Part shown: positions 34,156 to 41,640 of the stretch, piece after piece
Layout: every line of letters begins with the position of its first letter
Numbering within the stretch: the first letter of the stretch is position 1
From: JAFAGO01 sp031987605
GTDB taxonomy: Bacteria; Bacteroidota; Bacteroidia; Flavobacteriales; Weeksellaceae
Direction of reading: 5' to 3'
Assembly: GCA_031987605.1 (NCBI GenBank)
Contig: DALZZF010000011.1
Span: 1-64,000, forward strand
Length of the DNA: 64,000 bases
Made by a program: the position numbers and the translations under genes
The notes under the pieces: generated by a model
The model's input: only the letters and a program-made list of their open reading frames with translations
What the model was told of the DNA's origin: nothing
The model's database searches: none

Positions 34156-34700
34156 TATCCGATTAAGGTTGAAGTGTTAGGCCATTCCATATATTCAGCC
34201 GGATAAATTCCGTTTTGACGCATCAGCATATCCACTTGTCCTAAATGGTACGAATGATGCCCAAACGTAATCCACAGAAATGCCATTACCGTGTATTTCC
34301 GTCCCATAAAGGAAACGGTTTTGTTTAAATCTTCTTGGGTATAGCTTTTCAAGATTTCAAATCCTTTGGCAAAAACGTCTTTGTATTTTCCCACTAATTC
34401 CTGTCCGTCTGCAATATTTTCCAATAAAGAAGCGTTATCGGGTTTTGGAATTGCCAGTCCGCTTTCTCCTTCCTTCATCGCCTGAAACCAATGAATTTCT
34501 GCCAATACAAAATGACGGATTAATCCACCTATATTAATTGTATTCACACGAGTTCCGAGATACATCACTTCGTTATCAATCGGTGTACTGTTAAATACTT
34601 CATCGGGAACATCTTTCAGTAACTCCAGCGTTTGAAGATAAAGTTGTTCATGGATATTTAAGAAGCGGTTGAACTCCTGTATTGTTGCCTTATTTTCCAT
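34155..34700 (-). CDS. DinB-like (YfiT/bacillithiol transferase-fold) protein
   Basis: A 181-aa four-helix-bundle protein of the DinB superfamily. Likely metal-binding histidines are visible in LIRHFVLAEIHWFQ and FGHHSYHLGQVDML, the usual three-His arrangement. Members act as thiol transferases or metal-dependent hydrolases; many are uncharacterised. It has its own Crp-type promoter. Confidence 0.82.
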   Translation of the reverse strand: MENKATIQEFNRFLNIHEQLYLQTLELLKDVPDEVFNSTPIDNEVMYLGTRVNTINIGGLIRHFVLAEIHWFQAMKEGESGLAIPKPDNASLLENIADGQELVGKYKDVFAKGFEILKSYTQEDLNKTVSFMGRKYTVMAFLWITFGHHSYHLGQVDMLMRQNGIYPAEYMEWPNTSTLIG

Positions 34701-34752
34701 TTTTCTTACATTTTAAACTGTTGTAAAATTATGCCGTAACAGAAATTTACAC

Positions 34753-34768
34753 AGTAACCATTGTTACA
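34753..34768 (-). promoter_or_regulatory. Crp-type operator and promoter of the DinB-CMD operon
   Basis: On the minus strand the site reads TGTAACAATGGTTACT; the 14-bp core is 34754-34767. TAATTTTA, a one-mismatch -7 box (34731-34724), follows after 22 nt, and the ATG 23 nt later. The site overlaps nothing coding. Confidence 0.73.
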
Positions 34769-34778
34769 GAAAGGAGAT

Positions 34779-35471
34779 TTATTTCGCTTTAATAATAAAT
34801 TGATACGGCAGTAAATCTACATTCACTTCAAAAGAAGTATAACCTGCTTTTTTCAACTCTGCAATTACTTCATCGATAGACACTTTATGGTCGGTTGGCG
34901 GACCCACCGGAACATCTGTTTTGAAGAAATCAATCACGACCAATTCTCCATTGTTTTTTGTTCCTTTTTTTACTTTTGCAAAATACTCGGCTCGATTGTC
35001 AATATGGTGATAGGTATTTACGATTAACACCATATCCACTTCATTGTCTTTCAAATCAGGACTATCATACGGTATTTTGCGAAGAGTGATATTATCGATT
35101 TTGTTGTCTTCAATACGTTTTTTCAGGAAAGTCTGAAACTCATCATTTACATCGGCTGCAATTACATTTGCTCCGTGTTTGGCAAGTTTCACAGAAAAAT
35201 ATCCCGTTCCGGCACCAATGTCCATAATTGCTTTTCCATTGATGTCGCCCAAGTATTGCATCACCTTGTGCGGTTGCTGGTATTCGTCACGTTCTTTGGA
35301 TTCGAAACGGTTGATTAAATCATCCGTAGAAGCTTTGTGCATATACTCGTTTGCAGAGTGTGCAGGTTTTCCGTCTCCGTGACCGTGATGCTTTTTGTTT
35401 TGATGTTCCTGTGCCATAATTGTACTGGTTAAGGCAATCGCAAGGATTGCGGTAATAATTTGTTTTTTCAT
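34779..35471 (-). CDS. SAM-dependent methyltransferase with predicted signal peptide
   Basis: A 230-aa class I methyltransferase with motif I AIMDIGAGTGYFSVKLAKHG and motif II VIAADVNDEF. Its N-terminus is a typical signal peptide (MKKQIITAILAIALTSTIMA) followed by a His-rich linker (HQNKKHHGHGDGKPAHS). Export of a SAM-dependent enzyme is unexpected because SAM is cytoplasmic. It may bind metal through the linker, or the N-terminus may be a membrane anchor. It is the last gene of the TonB receptor operon. Confidence 0.85.
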   Translation of the reverse strand: MKKQIITAILAIALTSTIMAQEHQNKKHHGHGDGKPAHSANEYMHKASTDDLINRFESKERDEYQQPHKVMQYLGDINGKAIMDIGAGTGYFSVKLAKHGANVIAADVNDEFQTFLKKRIEDNKIDNITLRKIPYDSPDLKDNEVDMVLIVNTYHHIDNRAEYFAKVKKGTKNNGELVVIDFFKTDVPVGPPTDHKVSIDEVIAELKKAGYTSFEVNVDLLPYQFIIKAK

Positions 35472-35482
35472 TTTATATCAAT

Positions 35483-36781
35483 TTAATAATTAGACTTTTT
35501 TATTTTTTTGCTCCAGAAATAAGTTCCTGTTCCGATGAGCAAATTGCTCATTCCCAAAGCTGATTCAAGAGGATTGTTAATCAAAGCATAGACAATCATC
35601 CATACAGATAACAGAATAAACACAATTTGAAACAGCGGAAATAACGGGCTTTTGAAACCTATTCTTTGTTGATTTTGCTTTCGCAATTTGAATACCCCTA
35701 AAACTGTCATTAAAGAAGATGCAGTAAGCAATATTCCGCAATAAATCATAATCTGCTCAAAGGTTCCGGTAAGTAACAATAAAGCACTGATGCCAAACTG
35801 CAACCACAAGGCTCTTTTGGGAATGCCGTTTTCTTGTGTTTGAAAGTACGACCAAAGACGATATTCTTTTGCAATGCTCGATGTTACTCTCGGGCCAACC
35901 CAAACCATAGCACTAATGCCTGAGATTAACAGTAATGAAATGGCCAACCCAAAGAAATTTCCTACTTTTTCTCCCAACATTTGCTGTGTAGCAATGGTGC
36001 CTACGTTCAACTGTCCGGCTAAATTCTCAACCGGAACGTGTTTCAGAAAAACGTATTGCAATAAGGTGTATAAAACCGTTACCAAAATCGTTCCTCCAAT
36101 AAGTGCTTTGGGTAAAGATTTTAAAGGATTTTCAAATTCTTCGGTAATATAAGCTGCCGCATTCCAGCCCGAATAGGAATAACTTACATAAATCAATGCA
36201 ATGGCAAAAACTGTTGACGTTAATTCGGTAAAATATCCTTTTGAAGAAACAATGTCATTGCCCGAATGCTCCGGCAAAATCAAACCAACACCAATAATTA
36301 TGACAATCAAAATCACTTTGAGCAAAGTACTGATGTTTTGAAATTCGGCACTCAGTTTCAAACTTTGGGTATGGATTAATGTGATGACAGCAACCAAGGC
36401 AATGCTCATCCATTTGACATTGAAATTCCCAAATGGAAAATACTCCGAAAAAGCAATCGCAGCTAAAGCAATCGGTGCCGCAAAACCAACGGTAAGCGAA
36501 ATCCATCCCGAAAGATAACCGATTAAAGGATTGTAGATTTTGGACAAGAACGCATACTCTCCTCCTGATTTTGAAATAACCGTTACTACTTCGGCATAAC
36601 TGAACGCTCCCGACAGAGCCAAAATACCGCCTAAAACCCAAAGAGTAAGTACAACCGATGGATTATTCAAGTCTTTGAGTTGAAACCCTAAACTGGTAAA
36701 TGCACCTGTGCCTATCATATTGGCAACAACAATGGCAATTCCTGTTAGCGTCGTGATTTTATGCTTGGATTTTGGCTGCAT
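35483..36781 (-). CDS. APC family amino acid permease
   Basis: A 432-aa inner-membrane transporter with about twelve helices. Family marks are ITTLTGIAIVVANMIGTGAF near the N-terminus and GGEYAFLSKIYNPLIGYLSG. It imports amino acids or related amines; the specificity is not visible. It lies 3 nt downstream of the TonB receptor gene, suggesting that receptor and permease import the same or related nutrient. Confidence 0.9.
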   Translation of the reverse strand: MQPKSKHKITTLTGIAIVVANMIGTGAFTSLGFQLKDLNNPSVVLTLWVLGGILALSGAFSYAEVVTVISKSGGEYAFLSKIYNPLIGYLSGWISLTVGFAAPIALAAIAFSEYFPFGNFNVKWMSIALVAVITLIHTQSLKLSAEFQNISTLLKVILIVIIIGVGLILPEHSGNDIVSSKGYFTELTSTVFAIALIYVSYSYSGWNAAAYITEEFENPLKSLPKALIGGTILVTVLYTLLQYVFLKHVPVENLAGQLNVGTIATQQMLGEKVGNFFGLAISLLLISGISAMVWVGPRVTSSIAKEYRLWSYFQTQENGIPKRALWLQFGISALLLLTGTFEQIMIYCGILLTASSLMTVLGVFKLRKQNQQRIGFKSPLFPLFQIVFILLSVWMIVYALINNPLESALGMSNLLIGTGTYFWSKKIKKSNY

Positions 36782-36784
36782 ACG

Positions 36785-38845
36785 TTAAAATTTATATTGC
36801 ACGAAAACCGTAAAATTTCTACCGGCTTCATTAATCGGTACACTGGCAAAACCTTCCTGATTTCGGAATGCAAAATTTAAGTGGTTGTGGTATGTCTTAT
36901 CAAAAATATTTAGCCCGGCTATTCCGATACTTAGTTTTTCAACAGGTTTATAACCTAACCGTAGATCCATAGTCTGATAACCTCCTGTTCTGATTTCTCC
37001 GAATGAATATGCCAACTCATTTTGGGTTGCAACAATATTGTACTGAATATTTCCCCAGAATTTTTCTTTTTCTATTCCTGTAGAAATACGAGCTGTGAAG
37101 GGAGGAATTAACGGTAAAGATTCATCAAAATCCTTATTTCTGGTATAGATATAAGACAAATCTGTTTTTAAGAAATAGTACTTTCCGAAATCCAATTTTG
37201 CAGAAGCATCAATACCTGTTTTATAAGCATCTTTTATATTTGTAAATACTTTTGCATCAGATGCTATATCAGGCTCAATCACTGCTGAAATATAATTTTT
37301 CAAAAAGCCATAATACACAGATCCCTCAAAACGAATGGTATTGAAAAAGCCACTTAGGTTTTCATAACCGCTTAATCCAATTTCAAACTGATTATTTATT
37401 TCAGCTTTCAAATCAGGATTTCCGGTATAAGTATAGCTATCCTGTCCTACATTGAACTGGTTGATGTATCGCTCGATCATATTGGCAGAACGCACACCAC
37501 GACCATAAGCAAATTCTAAAAACAGGCGGTCTGAAAATGCTTTTTTCAACGAAATGGTTCCGCTTATATTATGCTCTGTTCTTTTATCCAAATCATACAA
37601 TGCGAAAAAATCGGCTTCCGGTTTACGAATGTCTGAAATGACCATATCGTAACGTAATCCTGCGGATAAAATATAGCTGGGTAGAAAGTTCCATTTTGCT
37701 TCCGTATAAGCTCCTATATCGTCAATATAAGAATCCTGCCATATAGAATTTATTCTTGTCACAGGGTTGGGCAATGGATTACCGTTCTGCATCTTTATCA
37801 GTCTTGTGCGGTCTCCATCTCTGCCGATGTGTAGATAATCCACTCCGCTAAAAAAATGAAGTTTATCGGACGTTTTCCATTCCAATTCTGCTTTTCCACC
37901 GATAGTTGTAGAATTTACATCTGCTGCTGCTTCTGTCGCTTTTGCCGTAGTACAGTTATAATTCGTCATCAAGTGATCTACATAACTGTAATAGGTTTTT
38001 ACTTGCAGACTTTTTAGATTTTTTCCAATATTTTCCCATTTGTAATCCAATGAAGCAATGCTGCTGTTGTCATATTCGGTATCCATAGGAAGACCTGCGT
38101 GGAGCACATCTCGTCCGAAAGCCTGTCTCCAGGACGCTTGTATACGCTGGTTCAGATTGATGTTATAACCCAATTTCAAACCGTAGTCAGTACTTTTAAA
38201 TGAAGATGGGATTTCTGTACCATCACCGTCTTTGTAATTGCCATAATCTCTGTAACCGAAATTACCAGCTATGTCAAATTTATGCGTTACATATTGTAGC
38301 TGAGCCATTCCTACATAGGCATTTCCATTGGTTTCGTAGCCTGAAGCCACCGAACCGTGAAAGCCGTGTTCTCCTTTTGATGGATTGCGTGTGACCAGAT
38401 TGACGATGCCTCCAAAATTTGCACCGTACCGCACACTATAGGGACCTTTAATAATTTCTATTTTCTCAATTTCTTCAGGTGAAATGTGAGAGGTAATCGG
38501 ATCCATACGATTGGGACAAGCGTGCATCACTTTCAGTCCGCCATCGTATTGAATGTTCAATTGCTCATATTGTGCACCACGAAATGTGGGATCCATTGCG
38601 TAATTTCCTCTCTTTATCAAGAAAAATCCATTGATGCCACTAAACAAACCCGCTACATTTTTAGGTTGGACTATTTTTTCGTCATAGTTGTTGGAAACCT
38701 TGCTGAAAGTAGGGTTTTCGAGCCTGTACCCGTTGATAATAATTTCGTTTAAGATAGTCGTTTTTATGCTGTCTTGTTGCTGTTTCTCTTGTGCCGTAGC
38801 CATAAAAGGCATTGCACAAAGTGAAACCCAAAGTATTGATTTCAT
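36785..38845 (-). CDS. TonB-dependent outer-membrane receptor
   Basis: A 686-aa TonB receptor: signal peptide (MKSILWVSLCAMPFMATAQ), plug domain (about 45-165, GGIVNLVTRNP near its end) and a beta-barrel ending in FVQYKF. There is no SusC-type carboxypeptidase domain. The plug holds an unusual MHACPNRMDP segment that could chelate a soft metal such as copper, as in copper-type receptors; this is inference. ATG at 38845 is preferred over 38890 because it opens a standard signal peptide. It follows the CNGKC protein gene. Confidence 0.87.
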   Translation of the reverse strand: MKSILWVSLCAMPFMATAQEKQQQDSIKTTILNEIIINGYRLENPTFSKVSNNYDEKIVQPKNVAGLFSGINGFFLIKRGNYAMDPTFRGAQYEQLNIQYDGGLKVMHACPNRMDPITSHISPEEIEKIEIIKGPYSVRYGANFGGIVNLVTRNPSKGEHGFHGSVASGYETNGNAYVGMAQLQYVTHKFDIAGNFGYRDYGNYKDGDGTEIPSSFKSTDYGLKLGYNINLNQRIQASWRQAFGRDVLHAGLPMDTEYDNSSIASLDYKWENIGKNLKSLQVKTYYSYVDHLMTNYNCTTAKATEAAADVNSTTIGGKAELEWKTSDKLHFFSGVDYLHIGRDGDRTRLIKMQNGNPLPNPVTRINSIWQDSYIDDIGAYTEAKWNFLPSYILSAGLRYDMVISDIRKPEADFFALYDLDKRTEHNISGTISLKKAFSDRLFLEFAYGRGVRSANMIERYINQFNVGQDSYTYTGNPDLKAEINNQFEIGLSGYENLSGFFNTIRFEGSVYYGFLKNYISAVIEPDIASDAKVFTNIKDAYKTGIDASAKLDFGKYYFLKTDLSYIYTRNKDFDESLPLIPPFTARISTGIEKEKFWGNIQYNIVATQNELAYSFGEIRTGGYQTMDLRLGYKPVEKLSIGIAGLNIFDKTYHNHLNFAFRNQEGFASVPINEAGRNFTVFVQYKF

Positions 38846-38903
38846 TTTGTTTAATATTTGATGAATGATAAATGTGTCCCGTGAATACACCAGGGATTTT
38901 AAT

Positions 38904-39284
38904 TTAAACCATCAAATTTTGTGGAGGTTGTTTCTCTTTATGAAAAAACAGAAAAGAATATTGGGAAACGTATTCCGTCAAGTTTTTTTCCATTACATAT
39001 TCAAAATATGTAAAATGAATAGATAGTTCTTCAGCAGGAATAAAATCAAGGAAACTGATAGATGTTATCTGCTCAGGAATTTTTCCTTGTTTTTCGGACG
39101 ACTCTTCTGTAACTTTATTTAAGCTACACTTTCCGTTACATTGTAATTCGGGTTTCTCCTGATTTTTACAAAAAAATTCTATATACCTGTCGGTGTCTAG
39201 TAAATAAAAGGCATAATGAAACTGTGCATAGAATATTCTAAACACTAAAGCAAAAAGGAATATGTACAAGATTGCTTTCTTCAA
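38904..39284 (-). CDS. Small CNGKC-motif protein preceding the TonB receptor
   Basis: A 126-aa protein with an N-terminal hydrophobic segment (ILYIFLFALVFRIFYAQFHY) and a metal-ligand-like motif LQCNGKCSL near residue 50, followed by an acidic/basic region and a C-terminus FFHKEKQPP. Proteins of this type sit upstream of TonB receptors in Bacteroidetes; the function is unknown. Only a TTG start (39284) is available in the expected place. It heads the operon with the receptor, permease and methyltransferase. Confidence 0.65.
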   Translation of the reverse strand: MKKAILYIFLFALVFRIFYAQFHYAFYLLDTDRYIEFFCKNQEKPELQCNGKCSLNKVTEESSEKQGKIPEQITSISFLDFIPAEELSIHFTYFEYVMEKNLTEYVSQYSFLFFHKEKQPPQNLMV

Positions 39285-39341
39285 AGAAAACCGTTTGAAA
39301 TACTTATTGCAACAAAGTTACTTCTATAGAATGATTTTTAT

Positions 39342-39357
39342 TGTAACCAATGTTACA
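39342..39357 (-). promoter_or_regulatory. Crp-type operator and promoter of the TonB receptor operon
   Basis: On the minus strand the site reads TGTAACATTGGTTACA; the 14-bp core is 39343-39356. TAACTTTG (39320-39313) follows after exactly 22 nt. It is the last of the eleven sites and lies 27 nt from the 32-bp repeat array. Confidence 0.77.
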
Positions 39358-39384
39358 TAAGAATATCTGGAATAAAAATATTTT

Positions 39385-39643
39385 CCCTGTACAAAACAAA
39401 TGCAACCTATTCTCAAACCTGTATACTACAGATACAAATAAATCCACAACCTGCGTAAAATAAGTACAAGTAAAAAATGTTTTAAATGTATGAAATAACT
39501 ACAATTATTCTCAAAACCTGAGTAGTGTAAACACTTAAATATCTACGACCTGCGTAAAATGATTACAGCTGATTTTAGAACCTGCGTAAAACAACTCCAC
39601 CCTAATCCGAAACCTGCGTAAAAAAGATATAGGTTCAAAAAGC
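39385..39643. repeat. Phased 32-bp direct repeat array (iteron-like)
   Basis: Eight tandem units begin at 39385, 39417, 39449, 39484, 39516, 39548, 39580 and 39612. Each is 32 bp apart except for one 3-bp insertion before 39484. Four units start with the identical 12-mer ACCTGCGTAAAA; the others are degenerate in the same frame (ACCTGTATACTA, ACCTGAGTAGTG, CCCTGTACAAAA, AAATGTATGAAA). The rest of each unit is AT-rich with a weak TACA at position 17-20. A 32-bp step is three helical turns, so proteins would bind on one face. Candidate roles are replication iterons, a partition centromere or an operator array. No cas genes are present. Confidence 0.8.
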
Positions 39644-39722
39644 AGTTTTTGCATTATTTTTTGTTTCTAAAGCAAAACATCTGAATTATCGCTTAACATT
39701 CCTAAATTCAATATTCCAAACA

Positions 39723-39744
39723 AATTTTTAGAATTCTAAAAATT
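39723..39744. repeat. 22-bp perfect palindrome
   Basis: AATTTTTA-GAATTC-TAAAAATT, perfectly self-complementary, no loop. It lies 15 bases before the larger inverted repeat and is probably part of the same origin-like structure. Confidence 0.8.
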
Positions 39745-39758
39745 AGGCGACATTTTAT

Positions 39759-39822
39759 AGCAAGATGTGTCTTTGTTCCCACAAATTTTTTCAAAATTTT
39801 AGAGAACAAAGACCCTCTTGCT
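39759..39822. repeat. Nested inverted repeat, candidate oriT
   Basis: An outer arm AGCAAGA / TCTTGCT and an inner arm TCTTTGTTC / GAACAAAGA form one extended imperfect inverted repeat around a 25-nt AT-rich centre. Relaxases of the MobP type often nick beside such arms. It is about 1.5 kb upstream of the mobC-like and relaxase genes. Confidence 0.55.
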
Positions 39823-40037
39823 TTTTTGCAAAAAGGGAAAAAACAGCGGAACTTGTTTTTTTGTTTTCACTGAAAATAAGGTTTAAGATTCTAAAATAAT
39901 CCGATTTATTCTTTTTTAATCTTTTAAAATTTCAGAATAATCTAAAGGTTTAGTATTTAACCCAAGTTTCTTGAACACTATTGTTTTCCCCATTTTGATA
40001 TTTCAATTTTGCAGTAGAAATTTTACTCAAAAAAAGA

Positions 40038-41276
40038 ATGAAAACATTGATTTATTTTTTTCTACCGCTTATAACCATAGTTGTTCAGGGGCAGGTAGGA
40101 ATCAACAACACCGAACCAAAAGCCACACTCGATGTAACGGTCAATCCTGCATTGCCATTAAAACCTGAAGGCATTATCGCTCCGAGATTAAAAGGCAGTG
40201 AGCTGAAAAGCAGAGATACCTTATATACAGACGATCAGAAAGGAGCTTTTGTGCATGTAATACAAGGATTGGCAATGACAGATACAACAGCGAAAACCGT
40301 TGAAGTAACCAAAGAGGGATACTATTATTTCGATGGTGAAAAATGGAAACCATTCGATTGGAACACATTAGAAACCGTAACTAACAGAGGAAATTATAGT
40401 TCTCGGTACATCACTTTTTCAGGAAGCACCGCCAACCCCACCAGAGACGGAGCATTAGGTATGAATTTACAGACCTATTCGATGTTTTTCGGAAATATGA
40501 ATCCCATACATACTGGGGTATACAATCTTTCTTACGGATACGGAGCATTGCAGAATATTACCACTGCTACGGGAAATGTCGCTATGGGAAGCTATAGCCT
40601 GAACGGAGTAACCACCGGAGCATACAACACTTTTATAGGTCATTATTCGGGATACGATTATTCCGATACCGATAAAATTATTACCGGAAACGTAAACATA
40701 GGACTTGGAAATTCAATCTTTTCAAAGCTGACTTCCGGATATAAAAATATTGCCATTGGTCAGTCGGCTTTGCACAGTTTGAACACAGGGAGTTATAATA
40801 CGATTATCGGGCAATCTTCAGGGCAATCCATTACTTCAGAGAGCAAAAACGTGATGCTAGGTGCTCAAACCGGAGTTTATGTCAAAGGTGAAAACAACGT
40901 GTTCATCGGAACAGGGGCAGGACACAGCAATACGGGAACTACCATAGAAACAGTAAATAATAGATTGGTCATACACAGCAATGCAAGTCTTGTTCCTTCC
41001 GAATCGATTGGAACAGAAAATACTGTTGATTTAAGTGCTTCTTGGACCAACGGACTGATTATCGGGGATTTCGTTCAGAGATGGTTGAAAATCAACGGGC
41101 GATTTATGGTCAATCCTTCTTATCTGACTTCTGATGTAACCTACACCAAAAATGTAATTGCAAAACCAGACGGTACATTCGGATTTGAGGATAAGTTTTC
41201 CATTCCAAAACCGCCGGAAAACGGGACTTATATTTTAAAAAGCATTGACGGAAATCTGCAATGGTCAAATCCATAA
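40038..41276 (+). CDS. Secreted repeat protein with YadA-head-like repeats
   Basis: A 412-aa exported protein. The signal peptide ends near residue 18 (IVVQGQVGINN). The middle (about 170-300) has at least five 14-15-residue repeats of the pattern NT(F/I)IG-x-x-SG (NTFIGHYSG, NIAIGQSAL, NTIIGQSSG, NVMLGAQTG, NVFIGTGAG), as in the head of YadA-like adhesins and phage tail fibres. No membrane anchor or T9SS tail is visible. It may be a surface or mating-contact protein. It ends 4 nt before the mobC-like gene and is probably co-transcribed. Confidence 0.75.
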   Translation: MKTLIYFFLPLITIVVQGQVGINNTEPKATLDVTVNPALPLKPEGIIAPRLKGSELKSRDTLYTDDQKGAFVHVIQGLAMTDTTAKTVEVTKEGYYYFDGEKWKPFDWNTLETVTNRGNYSSRYITFSGSTANPTRDGALGMNLQTYSMFFGNMNPIHTGVYNLSYGYGALQNITTATGNVAMGSYSLNGVTTGAYNTFIGHYSGYDYSDTDKIITGNVNIGLGNSIFSKLTSGYKNIAIGQSALHSLNTGSYNTIIGQSSGQSITSESKNVMLGAQTGVYVKGENNVFIGTGAGHSNTGTTIETVNNRLVIHSNASLVPSESIGTENTVDLSASWTNGLIIGDFVQRWLKINGRFMVNPSYLTSDVTYTKNVIAKPDGTFGFEDKFSIPKPPENGTYILKSIDGNLQWSNP

Positions 41277-41280
41277 TGAC

Positions 41281-41640
41281 GTGAAGATTAAGGAGGAAGA
41301 GATAAAAATCAGAATCGAAAAAAGCAGAAAGGAAAACTGGAAAAAAATCTGCACCACCAAGAACATTTCCCTTACCAGTCTAATCATCAATTCGGTTGAA
41401 AACAGAATGATGGATGATGAGAGAAAAAAAGTAATAGCGTTCATTGAAAAACAAGACAACCTCTTTGCAAAGATTGAAAACAACATCAACCAAGTAGCAA
41501 AAATAGCAAACGGACAAAAATTTATCAGAGGGAAAGAATTAATCCATTTCGAAGAGCAACTGAAAACCGTCATTGAACTGAAAAAGCAACAGAATGAAAT
41601 TTTCATAAAAATCTACTCTCTGATTGCTGATGATCGTTAA
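41281..41640 (+). CDS. MobC-like relaxosome accessory protein
   Basis: A 119-aa basic/helical protein of the plasmid mobilisation (MobC/relaxosome) type. Its N-terminal part (IKIRIEKSRKENWKKICTTK) resembles ribbon-helix-helix DNA-binding proteins, and the C-terminal half is coiled coil. It should bind oriT and help the relaxase. GTG at 41281 is chosen: the longer reading starts with TTG inside the preceding gene. It overlaps the relaxase start by 11 bases. Confidence 0.75.
   Translation: MKIKEEEIKIRIEKSRKENWKKICTTKNISLTSLIINSVENRMMDDERKKVIAFIEKQDNLFAKIENNINQVAKIANGQKFIRGKELIHFEEQLKTVIELKKQQNEIFIKIYSLIADDR

Larger units (their letters stand above)
39644..40037. promoter_or_regulatory. Non-coding interval with nested inverted repeats (candidate oriT/origin region)
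   Basis: No gene is seen. It holds a 22-bp perfect palindrome (39723-39744) and a two-tier inverted repeat (39759-39822), both listed separately, then AT-rich sequence up to the surface-protein gene. It lies between the minus-strand cargo and the plus-strand mob/tra genes, the usual position of a transfer or replication origin. Confidence 0.5.

Noticed and set aside
39385..39643. CRISPR array
   Set aside because: Units are 32 bp in total with no separation into constant repeat and unique spacer, the conservation is confined to the first 12 bases, and there are no cas genes.
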